DNA from: Micromonospora sp. ATCC 39149
Lineage (GTDB): Bacteria > Actinomycetota > Actinomycetes > Mycobacteriales > Micromonosporaceae
Assembly: GCF_000158815.1 (NCBI RefSeq)
Contig: NZ_GG657738.1
Span: 5,934,478-5,998,477 of the forward strand
DNA: 64,000 bases
Reading direction: 5' to 3'
Positions 18,556-27,463 of this stretch are shown in pieces; within the stretch, counting starts at the first letter, position 1; each line of letters begins with the position of its first letter. The notes under the pieces were generated by a model. The model was not told the origin of the DNA. It saw nothing but the letters and a program-made list of their open reading frames with translations, and ran no database searches. Made by a program: the position numbers and the translations under genes.

Positions 18556-20220
18556 CTATTTGGCTGCGGCGCGGGACCGGCGGCGGAGCGGGGAGTTGGG
18601 CTTGGACGCGGCTAGCGGATCCCAGTCGGGGCTGATCGGGGTGAGCTTGGACGGGTCGGCGATCACGGCACCGTTCTTGACTTCGGCGCTGAGCGGGCGG
18701 CGGAGGATCGCTCCGGCGGTGCCCAGGCCGCTGCTGACGGCGCCGACGATGCCGCTGCCCCAGATGGTGCTGGCGCCGGTGAGCCACAGGCCGCGAATTT
18801 CGGTGCGCGGGCCGGGTCGGCGTGGACCGATCTGGTCGGCGGCCATCTCGATGCCGTAGCAGGAGCCGAGGGTGGACAGCGTGAACCGTTCATGGGTGAG
18901 CGGGCTGGACGCCTCCTGCCAGACGATGTGCTGACGTAGGTGCGGGATCACGGTGGTAGCGCGGTCGATCAGCTGCTCGGTGAGGCGTTCCTTGAGCACG
19001 GCGTACTGCGGATCCTTCCGGTAGCCGTCGCTGCTGGGCCAGAACGTGCCCTGCGGGGCGAGGCACATCACCTCGAGGGTGGAGTGTCCGGACGGAGCGG
19101 CGTGCGGGTTTCCCGGATCCTTGGTGGTGGCCGAGGTGAGGAAGATCGGCATCTCGTCCGGGATCCGGCCGTCGTAGATGTCGCGGTAGACCTGTTCCAC
19201 ATCGGCGTGTGGGTAGCACCAGTACGTGCTGTTGGGCAGCTGGTCGGCGAGGTCGATGTCGAGTCCGAGATAGACGCTGAACAACGGCAGCGCCATCCGG
19301 TACTTCTCCACCCGGGCGACGGTGGCCGGCGCCAGGTGGTCGCGGCCGACAAGGTCGAGGTAGGTGCGCTTGAGGTCAGCGCCCGACACCACGATCGGGG
19401 CGCGGATCGCCTCGCCCCCGTCGAGCTGGACGCCGACCACGGTTCCGTCGTCTGTCAGGATGCGTGTGACGCGCGCCTTGGTGCGCACCTGGCCGCCGTG
19501 GGTCTGGATGACGTCGATGAGATGAGCCGGAATGACCTGACCGCCGCCGCGCGGGTACCAGGCGCCGCCGGTGAGGTAGTGGTCAAGGAAACCGCCGTGC
19601 AGCGCCACCGAGGTCCGCGACGGCGGCACCCCGTAGTCGCCGGACTCGCCGACGATCACCGCCCTGGCTAGCGGACTGAGCCGGCACGCGGCGAACAGCC
19701 AGGTCAACGGCAGTAGCCCGACGGTGGCCAGGGTCGGTGCCGCCCGGACGATCCGCAGCATGCCTGCGATGGTCCGCCCGGGGATCGTGGCGGCACGCAA
19801 CTCGGCGCCGATCCGTCGCAGGATGCCTACGCATAGCCGTAGGCCACGCTCCTGGTGAGGGAACGCCTCGACCAGCCGAGCCAGGTAGGTGTCCCAGTCG
19901 CTGGGCACCCGGAACGTGAGATCAGGGAACACCAGCGTCGAGTGGCAGTCGGGGTCGAGCTGGCGGAAATCGATCCGACCGTCCAGTCCGAGGCCGCGCA
20001 GTGCCGCCGTCATCCGCCCTTCCGGGTGGCACTCGCCGATGTAGTGCATGCCGACGTCGAACTCGTACCGGTTCCCCTTGCGCCGGAAGACCTGGCTGCA
20101 GCCGCCGGCTACCTGGTTCTGTTCGAGCACGAGGGTGCGCTTGCCGGTAGCGGTGAGATACGCGGCGCAGGTGAGCCCGCTGAGGCCGGAGCCGATCACG
20201 ATCGCGTCCCAGTCGTTCAT
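18556..20220 (-). CDS. NAD(P)/FAD oxidoreductase, phytoene desaturase/carotenoid isomerase (CrtISO)-like
   Basis: A 554-residue FAD enzyme. I start it at ATG 20220, which has GGAGGTGG just upstream on the minus strand, rather than at longer in-frame options. The N-terminus carries the dinucleotide-binding motif VIGSGLSGLTCAAYL and the following VLEQNQVAGGCSQVF, as in the CrtI/CrtISO/retinol-saturase group. Later features include VDVGMHYIG-like (FDVGMHYIGE), a VVSGADLKRTY region and a C-terminal GLWLTGAST FAD-closing segment. The group acts on polyene or lipid double bonds with bound FAD; the substrate here is not predictable. It is transcribed divergently from a TetR regulator with AT-rich operator-like repeats between them, so control by that repressor is likely. 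Confidence 0.85.
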   Translation of the reverse strand: MNDWDAIVIGSGLSGLTCAAYLTATGKRTLVLEQNQVAGGCSQVFRRKGNRYEFDVGMHYIGECHPEGRMTAALRGLGLDGRIDFRQLDPDCHSTLVFPDLTFRVPSDWDTYLARLVEAFPHQERGLRLCVGILRRIGAELRAATIPGRTIAGMLRIVRAAPTLATVGLLPLTWLFAACRLSPLARAVIVGESGDYGVPPSRTSVALHGGFLDHYLTGGAWYPRGGGQVIPAHLIDVIQTHGGQVRTKARVTRILTDDGTVVGVQLDGGEAIRAPIVVSGADLKRTYLDLVGRDHLAPATVARVEKYRMALPLFSVYLGLDIDLADQLPNSTYWCYPHADVEQVYRDIYDGRIPDEMPIFLTSATTKDPGNPHAAPSGHSTLEVMCLAPQGTFWPSSDGYRKDPQYAVLKERLTEQLIDRATTVIPHLRQHIVWQEASSPLTHERFTLSTLGSCYGIEMAADQIGPRRPGPRTEIRGLWLTGASTIWGSGIVGAVSSGLGTAGAILRRPLSAEVKNGAVIADPSKLTPISPDWDPLAASKPNSPLRRRSRAAAK

Positions 20221-20242
20221 GTGAACCACCTCCACCGAGCAG

Positions 20243-20270
20243 CATATCATTCGATATATCATTTGCTATA
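20243..20270. promoter_or_regulatory. Putative TetR operator/promoter between divergent genes
   Basis: The 66-bp gap between the oxidoreductase and tetR genes contains a strikingly AT-rich block in GC-rich surroundings. ATATCATT occurs twice as a direct repeat, 12 bases apart start to start, followed by TATAGC. The block could hold overlapping divergent -10 elements and the repressor site. Confidence 0.5.
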
Positions 20271-20286
20271 GCACTAGGATCAGTCC

Positions 20287-20937
20287 GTGGCTGAACGTCG
20301 TACCGATTCCACCGTGCGTGTCCGCCTCCTGGAAGGCGCCGCTCGCCTGCTAGCCGAGGAAGGCCCTTCGGCACTCACCCTGCGCCGAGTCGCCACCGAG
20401 GCCGGCACCTCCACGATGGGGGTGTATACGCACTTCGGCTCGATGGCCGATCTTGCCGACGCGGTGGTCACGGAAGGCTTCGCCCGGCTGGCCGCGCGAC
20501 TCGCCGAGGTGCCACGCACGGACAACGCGATCACCGACCTGGCCGGCCTGGCCCGCGCCTACCTGGTCAACGCGCGCCAAAACCCGCACCTGTACGCCGT
20601 CATGTTCGGTACCGCCCCGCTGGGCATGTACCGCCCCCAGACCGCCGACGAGCGCAAACGCGGCCGGCACGCCTTCGAGGAGATCGTGGAGACCTGCGGC
20701 CACGCCGTGAAACAGCGACGACTGCGACCGGCCGACCCGCTGGCGATCGCCAGCCAACTATGGACCGCGATGCACGGCTACGTGATGGCCGACGTCGGCG
20801 GCTACTTCGGCGAGGACGGCACCGAGCATGTCCTGGTGCCCATGCTCGTCACCATGCTCAGCGGCCTCGGCGCCGATCCAGACACCGCACTTGCGTCGAT
20901 CAAAACACTCACGGCGACCGACGCCACCCCCCTCTAG
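20287..20937 (+). CDS. TetR/AcrR-family transcriptional regulator
   Basis: A 216-residue regulator starting at GTG 20287. Residues 1-60 are the TetR DNA-binding domain: VRVRLLEGAARLLAEEG, then LTLRRVATEAGTSTMGVYTH as the helix-turn-helix, then FGSMADLADAV. The rest is the helical ligand-binding/dimer domain, with the WHG-like segment LWTAMHGYVMADVGGYF near its C-terminus. It is divergent from the CrtISO-like oxidoreductase 66 bp away, the usual layout for a repressor that controls itself and its neighbour. The ligand is unknown. Confidence 0.9.
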   Translation: MAERRTDSTVRVRLLEGAARLLAEEGPSALTLRRVATEAGTSTMGVYTHFGSMADLADAVVTEGFARLAARLAEVPRTDNAITDLAGLARAYLVNARQNPHLYAVMFGTAPLGMYRPQTADERKRGRHAFEEIVETCGHAVKQRRLRPADPLAIASQLWTAMHGYVMADVGGYFGEDGTEHVLVPMLVTMLSGLGADPDTALASIKTLTATDATPL

Positions 20938-21064
20938 CCCGTTCAGAAACTGCTCGACGAGCGCAGTCACCAGACCGGCCCACCGCACACTGTGCCTGTT
21001 GCTGGAGATCACCCGGACACCACGACAGCTCGACGACCGCTGTGGCAGCACGGGAGCAATCGAG

Positions 21065-21472
21065 CCGCGCGGCTCTGCACCTCGTACGCGGTGTCGATGC
21101 CGGTGTCGCCGAGCAGGTCGCGGACGGGGGCGCAGGGCGTCGGCGGAAGCTGCTCGGTGCGTCCCTTCGTGCCCAGATCGCGGTAGCCGGTGGCGAGGAT
21201 GCGCCGGTCGGCCGTGAGCTGCTCGCGCTCACCGGTGATCCGCTCGGTCAGGTCTAGGGTCACGCCACCGGCGTCGTGCCGGGCCGCGGTGATCAGTCGG
21301 TTGCCGAGCAGCGTCATCCGGCGCCGCTCGTCCAGCTCGTCCTCGTACATTCGCAGGTAGAGGGCGTCGATGACGTCCCGGTCGGCCGACGAGTAGTTGG
21401 TCGGACACAGCTGGTCGCGGAGCCGCTGCTTGCCGTCCTCGGAGGCGCTGTAGTAGTCGGTCGCAGGTTCGG
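21065..21472 (-). pseudogene. L-ornithine/L-lysine N-monooxygenase, C-terminal half
   Basis: Minus-strand reading gives the C-terminal half of a SidA/IucD/PvdA-type flavin N-hydroxylase: PATDYYSASEDGKQRLRDQL, then NYSSADRDVIDALYLRMYED, ELDERRRMTLLGNR and the family's terminal ATGYRDLG motif. There is no start, and on its upstream side it abuts an IS3 transposase remnant. The matching N-terminal half lies at 27464-28146 on the other strand and stops just where this piece begins in the protein, so one gene was split by rearrangement. Intact enzymes hydroxylate the side-chain amine of Orn or Lys, typically in siderophore or N-N-bond pathways. Confidence 0.75.
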
Positions 21473-21484
21473 GGCACCCGGCCC

Positions 21485-21985
21485 GGACGTGTTGTGGTGC
21501 GGCGACATGACCGAGATCGTCACCGACCAGGGGAAACTCTACCTGGCGACAGTGATCGATCTGTTCAGCCGCCGGTTGCTCGGCTACGCCATGTCCGAGT
21601 ACCACGACGCCGCGCTGATCGTCGCGTCGCTGAACATGGCCGCCGCCACCCGCTGTGGCACCGTGGACGGGGTGATCTTCCACTCCGACCGGGGAGGACG
21701 CCAGCGAGGCCTACGAGACCGCCTGCCGGCGTCTGGGCGTGCTGCAGTCCATGGGCCGGGTCGGCTCTGCGCTGGACAACGCCGCCGCGGAATCCTCAAC
21801 TCCACCATCAAGGTCGAGTACATCCACCGGCACCGGTTCACCACCCGGGTCGAGGCCCGCCTGAAGATCTCCACCTGGATCGTCGACTTCTACAACCTGC
21901 GCCGCAGGCACAGCACCTGCGACGGAATGTCACCCATCGACTACGGACACTTCATGGTCGAAGCCAAGAGGACCGAAGCTGCATA
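21485..21985 (+). pseudogene. IS3-family transposase (OrfB) remnant
   Basis: Shows the rve/DDE core of an IS3 OrfB: WCGDMTEIVTDQGKLYLATV with the first Asp, VIDLFSRRLLGYAM, then FHSDRGG with the second Asp. There is then a local frame disturbance (about 21700-21790) before the Glu region and NSTIKVEYIHRHRFTTR, ending NLRRRHSTCDGMSPIDY and a stop. The N-terminal third is missing; the left edge directly touches the monooxygenase fragment, so it may mark the rearrangement breakpoint. Confidence 0.8.
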
Positions 21986-22021
21986 ACGGAACCCTCCACG
22001 ATTCCGGGGGATTGACATGCG

Positions 22022-22567
22022 ATGATCTCTGGCATGCCCCACACTGCACCCCCGTCCGTACGTTTCGTCCGCCTGGGCCCGGCCGTCTTCGAGGCTCTAC
22101 TCACCGGCGACCTGGCCACCGCCCGGACGCTGACCGGTGTTCCGCTCTCGGAATGGTTCCTCTCCGACGAGGTCGACTGGCTGTGGCGGATGCGACTACT
22201 CCAGATCGCCGCCGACCCGTCCGCCGAAGACTGGGTCGTCCGCGCGGCGGTAACGGTGCCCGACGGCGTGGTGGTGGGCGCCGGTGGCTTCCACGGACCG
22301 CCCGACGCCGCCGGCATGGTGGAGATGGGATACGGCACGGACCCGGCGTTCCGCCGGCGTGGTTACGCTCGGGCCATGGTGGCCGCGCTGCTGGAGTGGG
22401 CGGCCGCGGAGCCGTCGGCGATCACGGTCCGGGCTAGTATCCGCCCGGACAACGAAGCCTCACTGGCCACCATCGCCGGTTTCGGTTTCATTCACGTCGG
22501 CGAGCAGCGGGACGAGCAGGACGACACTGAATACCTTTTCGAGCGTCCGGCCCGATCCGCCGGTTGA
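22022..22567 (+). CDS. GNAT-family N-acetyltransferase
   Basis: A 181-residue acetyltransferase from ATG 22022 (an in-frame ATG at 22034 is an alternative). The acetyl-CoA-binding motif A is GYGTDPAFRRRGYARAMV, preceded by the beta-4 strand VVVGAGGFHG and followed by IRPDNEASLATIAGFGF, all typical of GNAT enzymes of the RimJ-like type. The substrate, a small-molecule or protein amine, is not predictable. It stands alone among IS remnants and its frame is intact. Confidence 0.85.
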   Translation: MISGMPHTAPPSVRFVRLGPAVFEALLTGDLATARTLTGVPLSEWFLSDEVDWLWRMRLLQIAADPSAEDWVVRAAVTVPDGVVVGAGGFHGPPDAAGMVEMGYGTDPAFRRRGYARAMVAALLEWAAAEPSAITVRASIRPDNEASLATIAGFGFIHVGEQRDEQDDTEYLFERPARSAG

Positions 22568-22742
22568 TTCGCCCGACCGCCGCCGGGAGCGAAAGTCCTG
22601 GCGGCGGTCGCTCCGCCACCCGCCACGGTCGCACGGACGGCGGGGCCGGACCGGGCGCGGTGTCGGCGACTGACCCGGGCGGTCAGCTGGTAGGCCGGCG
22701 GTGGCCCCAGGCAGCACTGCCCAAAAGTTAACGACCTGGGGC

Positions 22743-23075
22743 TCAATTGACGTGGGTGTTGTGGTGGGTTCGTCGGGCGGCGGCGCGGTCGCTGGCGAGG
22801 CCTGTGACGGCGCGGATGGTTTCGGGTAGAGCATCGTGGCGGCCGGTGAAGCGTTGCAGGGTGCGCCACCATTTTATATTGGCGATGGCGTGTTCGGCGG
22901 GGATGCGTTGCGAGGACTGGGCTTTGCGGGCTGTTTCGTACGCGTTGATCTGGTCGGGTGGGGTGTCCTTCTTGGGCTTCAGTGGTGGGGCGATGACCTG
23001 TCCGGGGTGGTCTTTGGCGAGGCCGCGGTAGCCGACGTCGACCAGGAACCGCACGTCGGGGTAGTTTCCATGCGA
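22743..23075 (-). pseudogene. IS5-type DDE transposase C-terminal remnant
   Basis: Minus-strand codons encode the C-terminal part of an IS5/DDE_4 transposase: VDVGYRGLAKDHPGQVIAP, PLKPKKDTPPDQINAYETAR, then EHAIANIKWWRTLQRFTG with the conserved Glu and Trp-Arg, ending near 22743. The N-terminal helix-turn-helix and the first two Asp residues are absent; upstream sequence belongs to a different element (IS30). Confidence 0.75.
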
Positions 23076-23430
23076 GGCAGGTGCAGCAGCATCGTGTAGC
23101 GGGTCGTGCGTTCCACAAGGGTGCCGATCGCGGAGCGGTCCAGTCCGATGATGAGTCACCCTCCCAATGGCCGGGCACAGCACGATCCGCTGCCTCGGCG
23201 GGCCGTTCGCTGATCATCACCTCGGGGGTGACCATGCCGTCGCGAGGCTGCCGGGCCCGGGCGCGTGGCACCCGAAGGGCGCGCCCAGTCCGCAGGCAGG
23301 CGACCAGCTCGCGCTTCAACGCGCCCCGGCCTTGGACGAACAGCGCCTGGTATATCGCCTCGTGCGAGATGCGCATGTCCTCATCATCGGGGAAGTCGAT
23401 GCGCAGCCGGCGCGCTCTTCCTCGCCCAGA
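23076..23430 (-). pseudogene. IS30-family transposase remnant
   Basis: Minus-strand reading gives the middle of an IS30 transposase: DEDMRISHEAIYQALFVQGR, then GALKRELVACLRTGRALR, MVTPEVMISERPAEAADRAV and PGHWEGD, the motif carrying the first catalytic Asp. The reading then frameshifts near SIIGLDRSAIGTLVER and runs into the IS5 piece. Both ends are missing, so the element is dead and truncated by the adjoining IS5 fragment. Confidence 0.75.
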
Positions 23431-23567
23431 CCGGCATGACCCTCGAACCCCGAACCCCCATGATCAAACAGACGCCCGTCTTTCAATCTCTGTATGAAAG
23501 TCAGCGCCTGGCCCACGAATTGCTACTCTCGACATTCCAAAGTCAGCCAGCATCCGTGGAGTAAATC

Positions 23568-23768
23568 ATGAATGTCCTACTTCGTCGCTTGTCAATGGCG
23601 CTCTTCTGCGCCGCGGTCATCGTGGCCGGCACCGGCGGTGCGGCCGCGCGCGACAGCCAAGACCGTGGCACCGCCGATGTGCCGGGGAACCCGCGGATCA
23701 GTGCGCACGGGTGTGCACACTGCCCGAAGAAGGCAGCTCTTCCCGAAACTTCACCGTCGCAATCTTGA
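23568..23768 (+). CDS. Small secreted protein (putative)
   Basis: A 66-residue ORF with GGAG 7-8 bases before ATG 23568. The N-terminus is a clear signal peptide: Arg-containing start, then LSMALFCAAVIVAGTGGAA with a possible Ala-Arg cleavage site. The short mature part has one CAHC pair. The last 24 codons overlap, on the opposite strand, the 3' end of the SARP gene, so the original C-terminus may have been replaced. Local base composition is less GC-rich than the neighbours. No family is recognised. Confidence 0.4.
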   Translation: MNVLLRRLSMALFCAAVIVAGTGGAAARDSQDRGTADVPGNPRISAHGCAHCPKKAALPETSPSQS

Positions 23769-26562
23769 TCTGGAGTTGATCGGCGACCGAGGGGTCTGCC
23801 GCGCCGAGTACGTCCGCCGCGTGCTGCCAGGCGTGGCGGGCCGCGTCGGTGTCGCCGGCGGCGTGCAGGGCATCGCCGAGGTCGTTGAGTATGGTGACCT
23901 CGCCGTCCCAGTCGCTCATCTCCCGGGTTATCCGTAACGCACGCTCGAAACAGGCGATGGCCTTACGGTCGTGGCCTAGGTGGTGGTGTGCGTAGCCCAG
24001 GCTGTGCCAGGTGGCCGACTCCGCCAGGCGGTTGCCGAGCTGCTGGTGTAGCCCCAGCGCTTGTTCACAGCGGGTGATGCAGCGACGATGGTCGCCGGCT
24101 CGGGCGTGGCCCCAGCCGATTGCGTTGAGGGCAAGGGCTTGACCGGCCAGGTGGTTCACCGCCAGGTACAGGTCGAGCGCCCGCTCAGCGTGGGTGATCG
24201 CCTCCTGGTGGCGCTCCTGGGCGAGGAGCAGATCACTCAGGATCCGATGGCCGATGGCCTGGCTGACCGGATCGTTCCACCTCGCCGACACGTCGATGCT
24301 TCGCCGCGCATAGGCCTCGGCCTCGTCGTACCAGCGCAACTGGGTCAGCGCGATGGCTAGAAGGCGCAGCGCGTGAAACTGACCGGTGGCGTCTGCCAGC
24401 CGGTCGGCGGCCTGCAGCGCGACCCGTCCGATCGCGGCGAGATCCGACCATTGCCTGCGTCGTTGCAGGAACGTCCCCAGGACCCAGGCCAGCTGCCAGG
24501 CGTGCTGGTCGAACCCCGCGTTGGCGGCGAGTTCGGCGCTGGCGACCAGCACCGGGTACTCGATCGCGAACCAGCTCATCGCCTGGGCTTCGTCGGAGAA
24601 TTCCTCGACGACGACCGTGTGGAGTTGTGGGGTGAGAGTGATCGGATCGCGGTTGGGGTACAGCAGCCGCTCGCCCGCGTAGGCGCTGTGCAGGTAGTAG
24701 TCGAACATCCCGTGCAGAGCCGCTCGCCGATCCGGTTCGGCCGTCCGATCGTCGGCGAGTTCCCCCGCGTAGGCATGAAGCAGGTCATGCAGCGCGTACC
24801 GCCCCGGCGTGTGTTCGGTTAACAGGCTGGCCAAGTCGAGCTCGACCAGCAGCGCACGGACCTGGGCCGGCGACTCGCCGATGAGGCTGGCCGCCGCCGT
24901 CGCCGAGAACTCTGTCCGCGGGTGCAGGCCGACCAGCCGGAACAAGCGCGCCGCCGGTTCGGTGAGCGCGGCGTACGACAGCGCGAACACCGAACGGACA
25001 CGTCCGGTCGGGTCGCCGGCATCGAGTACGGTCAGCCGCTGTCCGGCCCGGCGGAGCTCGGCTGCGATCTCGGCCAGGCGAAAGCCGGTCTGCTGGGCGC
25101 GGGCCGCGACGATGTTCAACGCGAGTGGCAGTCGGGCGCACGCCGCGACGATCCGGTCGGCCGCCTCGGGCTCGGCCGAGACGCGGCTGTGGCCGAGCCT
25201 CCTGCGGAGCAGGTCATAGGCGTCCGCGGGGGAGAGCACGTCGAGGCTGAGCGGGTGCGCACCCTCGGCCGCGACAAGGGAGGTCAGCCGGTTGCGGCTG
25301 GTCACCATGGCCAGCGCCGAACGGGTGCCGGGGAGCAGCGGACGGACCTGGTTGGCGTCGCGGGCGTTGTCCAGGAGTACCAGAATCCGCTTGTCGGCCA
25401 GCATGCTCCGGTACAGGGCGGCCCGCGCGTCGAGGCTCGGTGGGATCCGTTCGGGCGGCACGCCGAGGGCGACGAGCAGCGCGTGCACCGCCGCGGTCGG
25501 CGATATCGCCCGCCGGTCCGGGTCGAAGCCGCGGAGGTTGATGTAGAGCTGACCGTCGGGGAACTGGTCGGCGACCCGGTGGGCCCAGTGCACGGCCAAC
25601 GCCGTCTTGCCCACGCCGGCGGAGCCTGACACCGCTGAGATCACTACCGCGCTGGGCGCGCCGGCCGGCAGTTGGGCCAGCAGGTCGTCCAGGCGAGCCA
25701 GCTCCTCCGCCCGCCCGGCGAACCAGAAGGCGCCCGCGGGCAGTTGCCGCGGCACCGTGCTCATACCACCGACGACGACGCCTCCGCCCAGCGGGGCCGG
25801 CTGGTCGATGGCGGGGTCGCCGCTGAGGATCTGTTCGTGTACCCGGCACAGCTGCTCGGTGGGCTCCAGGCCGAGTTCGTCGATGAGATAGCGCCGCGCC
25901 TCCTGGAACACCGACAGCGCCTCCGCAGCACGGCCCGTCCGGTACAGCGCGATCATCAGCAGGCTCCACACCCGCTCGCGCAGCGGATGTTCGGCGAGCA
26001 GGCCGCGCAGCTCCGGGACGAGGTCACGATGCGCGCCTGACTCGAGGTCGAGTTCGATGCGTTCCACGATGGCCTCGACGCGCCCCTCTTCATGCCGGTC
26101 ACGCTCGGCGTCCAGCAGCGGGCTGGACAGGCCCGTGCAGAACGGGCCGCTCCACTGGTCCAGGGCCGCCCGCAAGGCCACGATCGCGCCCGTGAGGTCA
26201 CCGGCGGCCCGAGCGCGGCGCGCCTCGGCGAGCCCGGTATCGAATCGGCTGAGGTCCAGGTCTTCAGCCGGCACGGCCAGGCGGTAGCCGGCGTCGGTCC
26301 AAGTGAGCCTGTGCGATTGCGTGCGAGGGGCCCGGGCCGGCTCCAGCACCCGGCGTATCCGGGCGACATGCTTTTGCACCAGGTTTACGGCGTATGCCGG
26401 TGGCGCGTCGCCCCACACCGCCGCAATGAGCTGATCCCGGTTGACCGGCCGGTTGGCTCGCGACAGCAGCACGGCGAGGACCACCCGTTGCTGAATCGGA
26501 CCAAGGTTCAGCTCGCTGTCACCACTCCGCACCCGTAACGGGCCGAGCACCTCGAAACGCAT
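23698..26562 (-). CDS. AfsR/SARP-family transcriptional regulator with NB-ARC and TPR domains
   Basis: A 954-residue regulator. Domains: OmpR-type winged helix at residues 1-95 (MRFEVLGPLRVRSG, VNLVQKHVARIRRVLEP); bacterial transcriptional activation domain at about 100-245 (LELDLESGAHRDLVPELRGL, ELGLEPTEQL); NB-ARC ATPase with P-loop GSAGVGKTALAVHWAH near 310 and Walker B RILVLLDNARDANQV near 395; and a C-terminal TPR array from about 680 with recognisable DATGQFHALRLLAIAL and DWDGEVTILNDLGDALHAAG units. This AfsR/DnrI-like architecture activates antibiotic gene clusters. The NRPS operon 1.7 kb away makes it a plausible cluster regulator, but it points away and the connection is inference. 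Confidence 0.92.
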   Translation of the reverse strand: MRFEVLGPLRVRSGDSELNLGPIQQRVVLAVLLSRANRPVNRDQLIAAVWGDAPPAYAVNLVQKHVARIRRVLEPARAPRTQSHRLTWTDAGYRLAVPAEDLDLSRFDTGLAEARRARAAGDLTGAIVALRAALDQWSGPFCTGLSSPLLDAERDRHEEGRVEAIVERIELDLESGAHRDLVPELRGLLAEHPLRERVWSLLMIALYRTGRAAEALSVFQEARRYLIDELGLEPTEQLCRVHEQILSGDPAIDQPAPLGGGVVVGGMSTVPRQLPAGAFWFAGRAEELARLDDLLAQLPAGAPSAVVISAVSGSAGVGKTALAVHWAHRVADQFPDGQLYINLRGFDPDRRAISPTAAVHALLVALGVPPERIPPSLDARAALYRSMLADKRILVLLDNARDANQVRPLLPGTRSALAMVTSRNRLTSLVAAEGAHPLSLDVLSPADAYDLLRRRLGHSRVSAEPEAADRIVAACARLPLALNIVAARAQQTGFRLAEIAAELRRAGQRLTVLDAGDPTGRVRSVFALSYAALTEPAARLFRLVGLHPRTEFSATAAASLIGESPAQVRALLVELDLASLLTEHTPGRYALHDLLHAYAGELADDRTAEPDRRAALHGMFDYYLHSAYAGERLLYPNRDPITLTPQLHTVVVEEFSDEAQAMSWFAIEYPVLVASAELAANAGFDQHAWQLAWVLGTFLQRRRQWSDLAAIGRVALQAADRLADATGQFHALRLLAIALTQLRWYDEAEAYARRSIDVSARWNDPVSQAIGHRILSDLLLAQERHQEAITHAERALDLYLAVNHLAGQALALNAIGWGHARAGDHRRCITRCEQALGLHQQLGNRLAESATWHSLGYAHHHLGHDRKAIACFERALRITREMSDWDGEVTILNDLGDALHAAGDTDAARHAWQHAADVLGAADPSVADQLQIKIATVKFREELPSSGSVHTRAH

Positions 26563-26726
26563 GTAGCCACCCGGATCGGCTAGGTTGCTATGGTGCTCAG
26601 AGTATAGTGGACTTCATCAATGTCTGTCCTGATTAGTTTTCCAAAGTGCAGCAGGCAAAAGGCGTAGCCACCAGTAATCCCGTCTTATCTGAGCCCACCG
26701 CAACCAGCATCGATCCCGGCTCGCAG

Positions 26727-26941
26727 TTACGGCCCGGCTGCCGGCAGGCGTGGGACCATACCCGCGTCCTGCTCGACCGCCGTAAACAACGCAGTACGCC
26801 CTTGCCGCCGCTCCCGCCCGTCGACCTCGGCGCCGCCAGCGAGCAGCCGACACGCCGCGTCAAGGTCGGCGACACGGGCCGCCGCATGCAACGGCGGATC
26901 CACCGCTCCTGTCGTCGGAACCGTCTCGTCGGGCGCACCCC
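26727..26941 (-). pseudogene. Ankyrin-repeat remnant
   Basis: In the 900-bp gap upstream of the SARP gene, one minus-strand frame encodes a single good ankyrin repeat: DPPLHAAARVADLDAACRLL, then AGGAEVDGRERRQGRTALFT and AVEQDAGMV, ending at TAA 26727-26729. A stop bounds it upstream and no ATG is available, so it is probably the leftover of an ankyrin protein. The rest of 26563-27463 shows no coding pattern apart from the inverted repeat. Confidence 0.45.
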
Positions 26942-27168
26942 ATCATGTCATCCACGCGCCCGTCGAAGCCCAGCAGCCGTCGCTCGATCTGTCCGTGGGT
27001 CAGCCAACCGGGTGTCGACCGTAACCGTCAGGCGGGCCCCGCCGTCGGTGGGATCGCTGAGCCGACGCCAGCGGGTCGCCGCGCGGCTGCGATCGTCCAG
27101 CGTCGATCCGCTCGCCGAGGTCCCGTCGCCGGGGCAGCCAATATGTCTCCGCAGCTCAGATCAGCACA

Positions 27169-27223
27169 GCTTCAAGGACGTAGGGCCTTCCGGGCTCGTT
27201 GAGGCCCTACGTCCTTGAAGCTG
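27169..27223. repeat. Perfect 21-bp inverted repeat with 13-base loop
   Basis: AGCTTCAAGGACGTAGGGCC (27169 onward) is followed, after a 13-base spacer, by its exact reverse complement ending at 27223. Imperfect symmetry extends outward through GATCA on each side. There is no terminal T run, so it looks more like paired IS ends or a cruciform/bidirectional site than a rho-independent terminator. Confidence 0.7.
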
Positions 27224-27463
27224 AGTTGATCGTGAAGTCGGAGGCCCCTGGTTCCTGAAAAAGTGAGCTTCAGGATGAAGGTGGCGTCCGGCATGCAGTT
27301 GTGCGAGGTGCGGCGGCAAGTGACTTTACTGGTCAGCCCTCCAGGTATGGCTCCAACGAAGTCCAGCCGGAAGTCCAGCGACTTGTCCAACCGCATCCCG
27401 ACCATGGGAACCAGGGCATACACATCGCTGCGATCGGTGGAGATCCAGCAAGAGGGGAGTTTC

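Noticed and set aside
26646-27218. A 190-codon plus-strand frame between the SARP gene and the monooxygenase half
   Set aside because: Arg/Ser/Pro-rich with no recognisable pattern; the minus strand shows an ankyrin repeat in the same place, and the frame runs through the inverted repeat.
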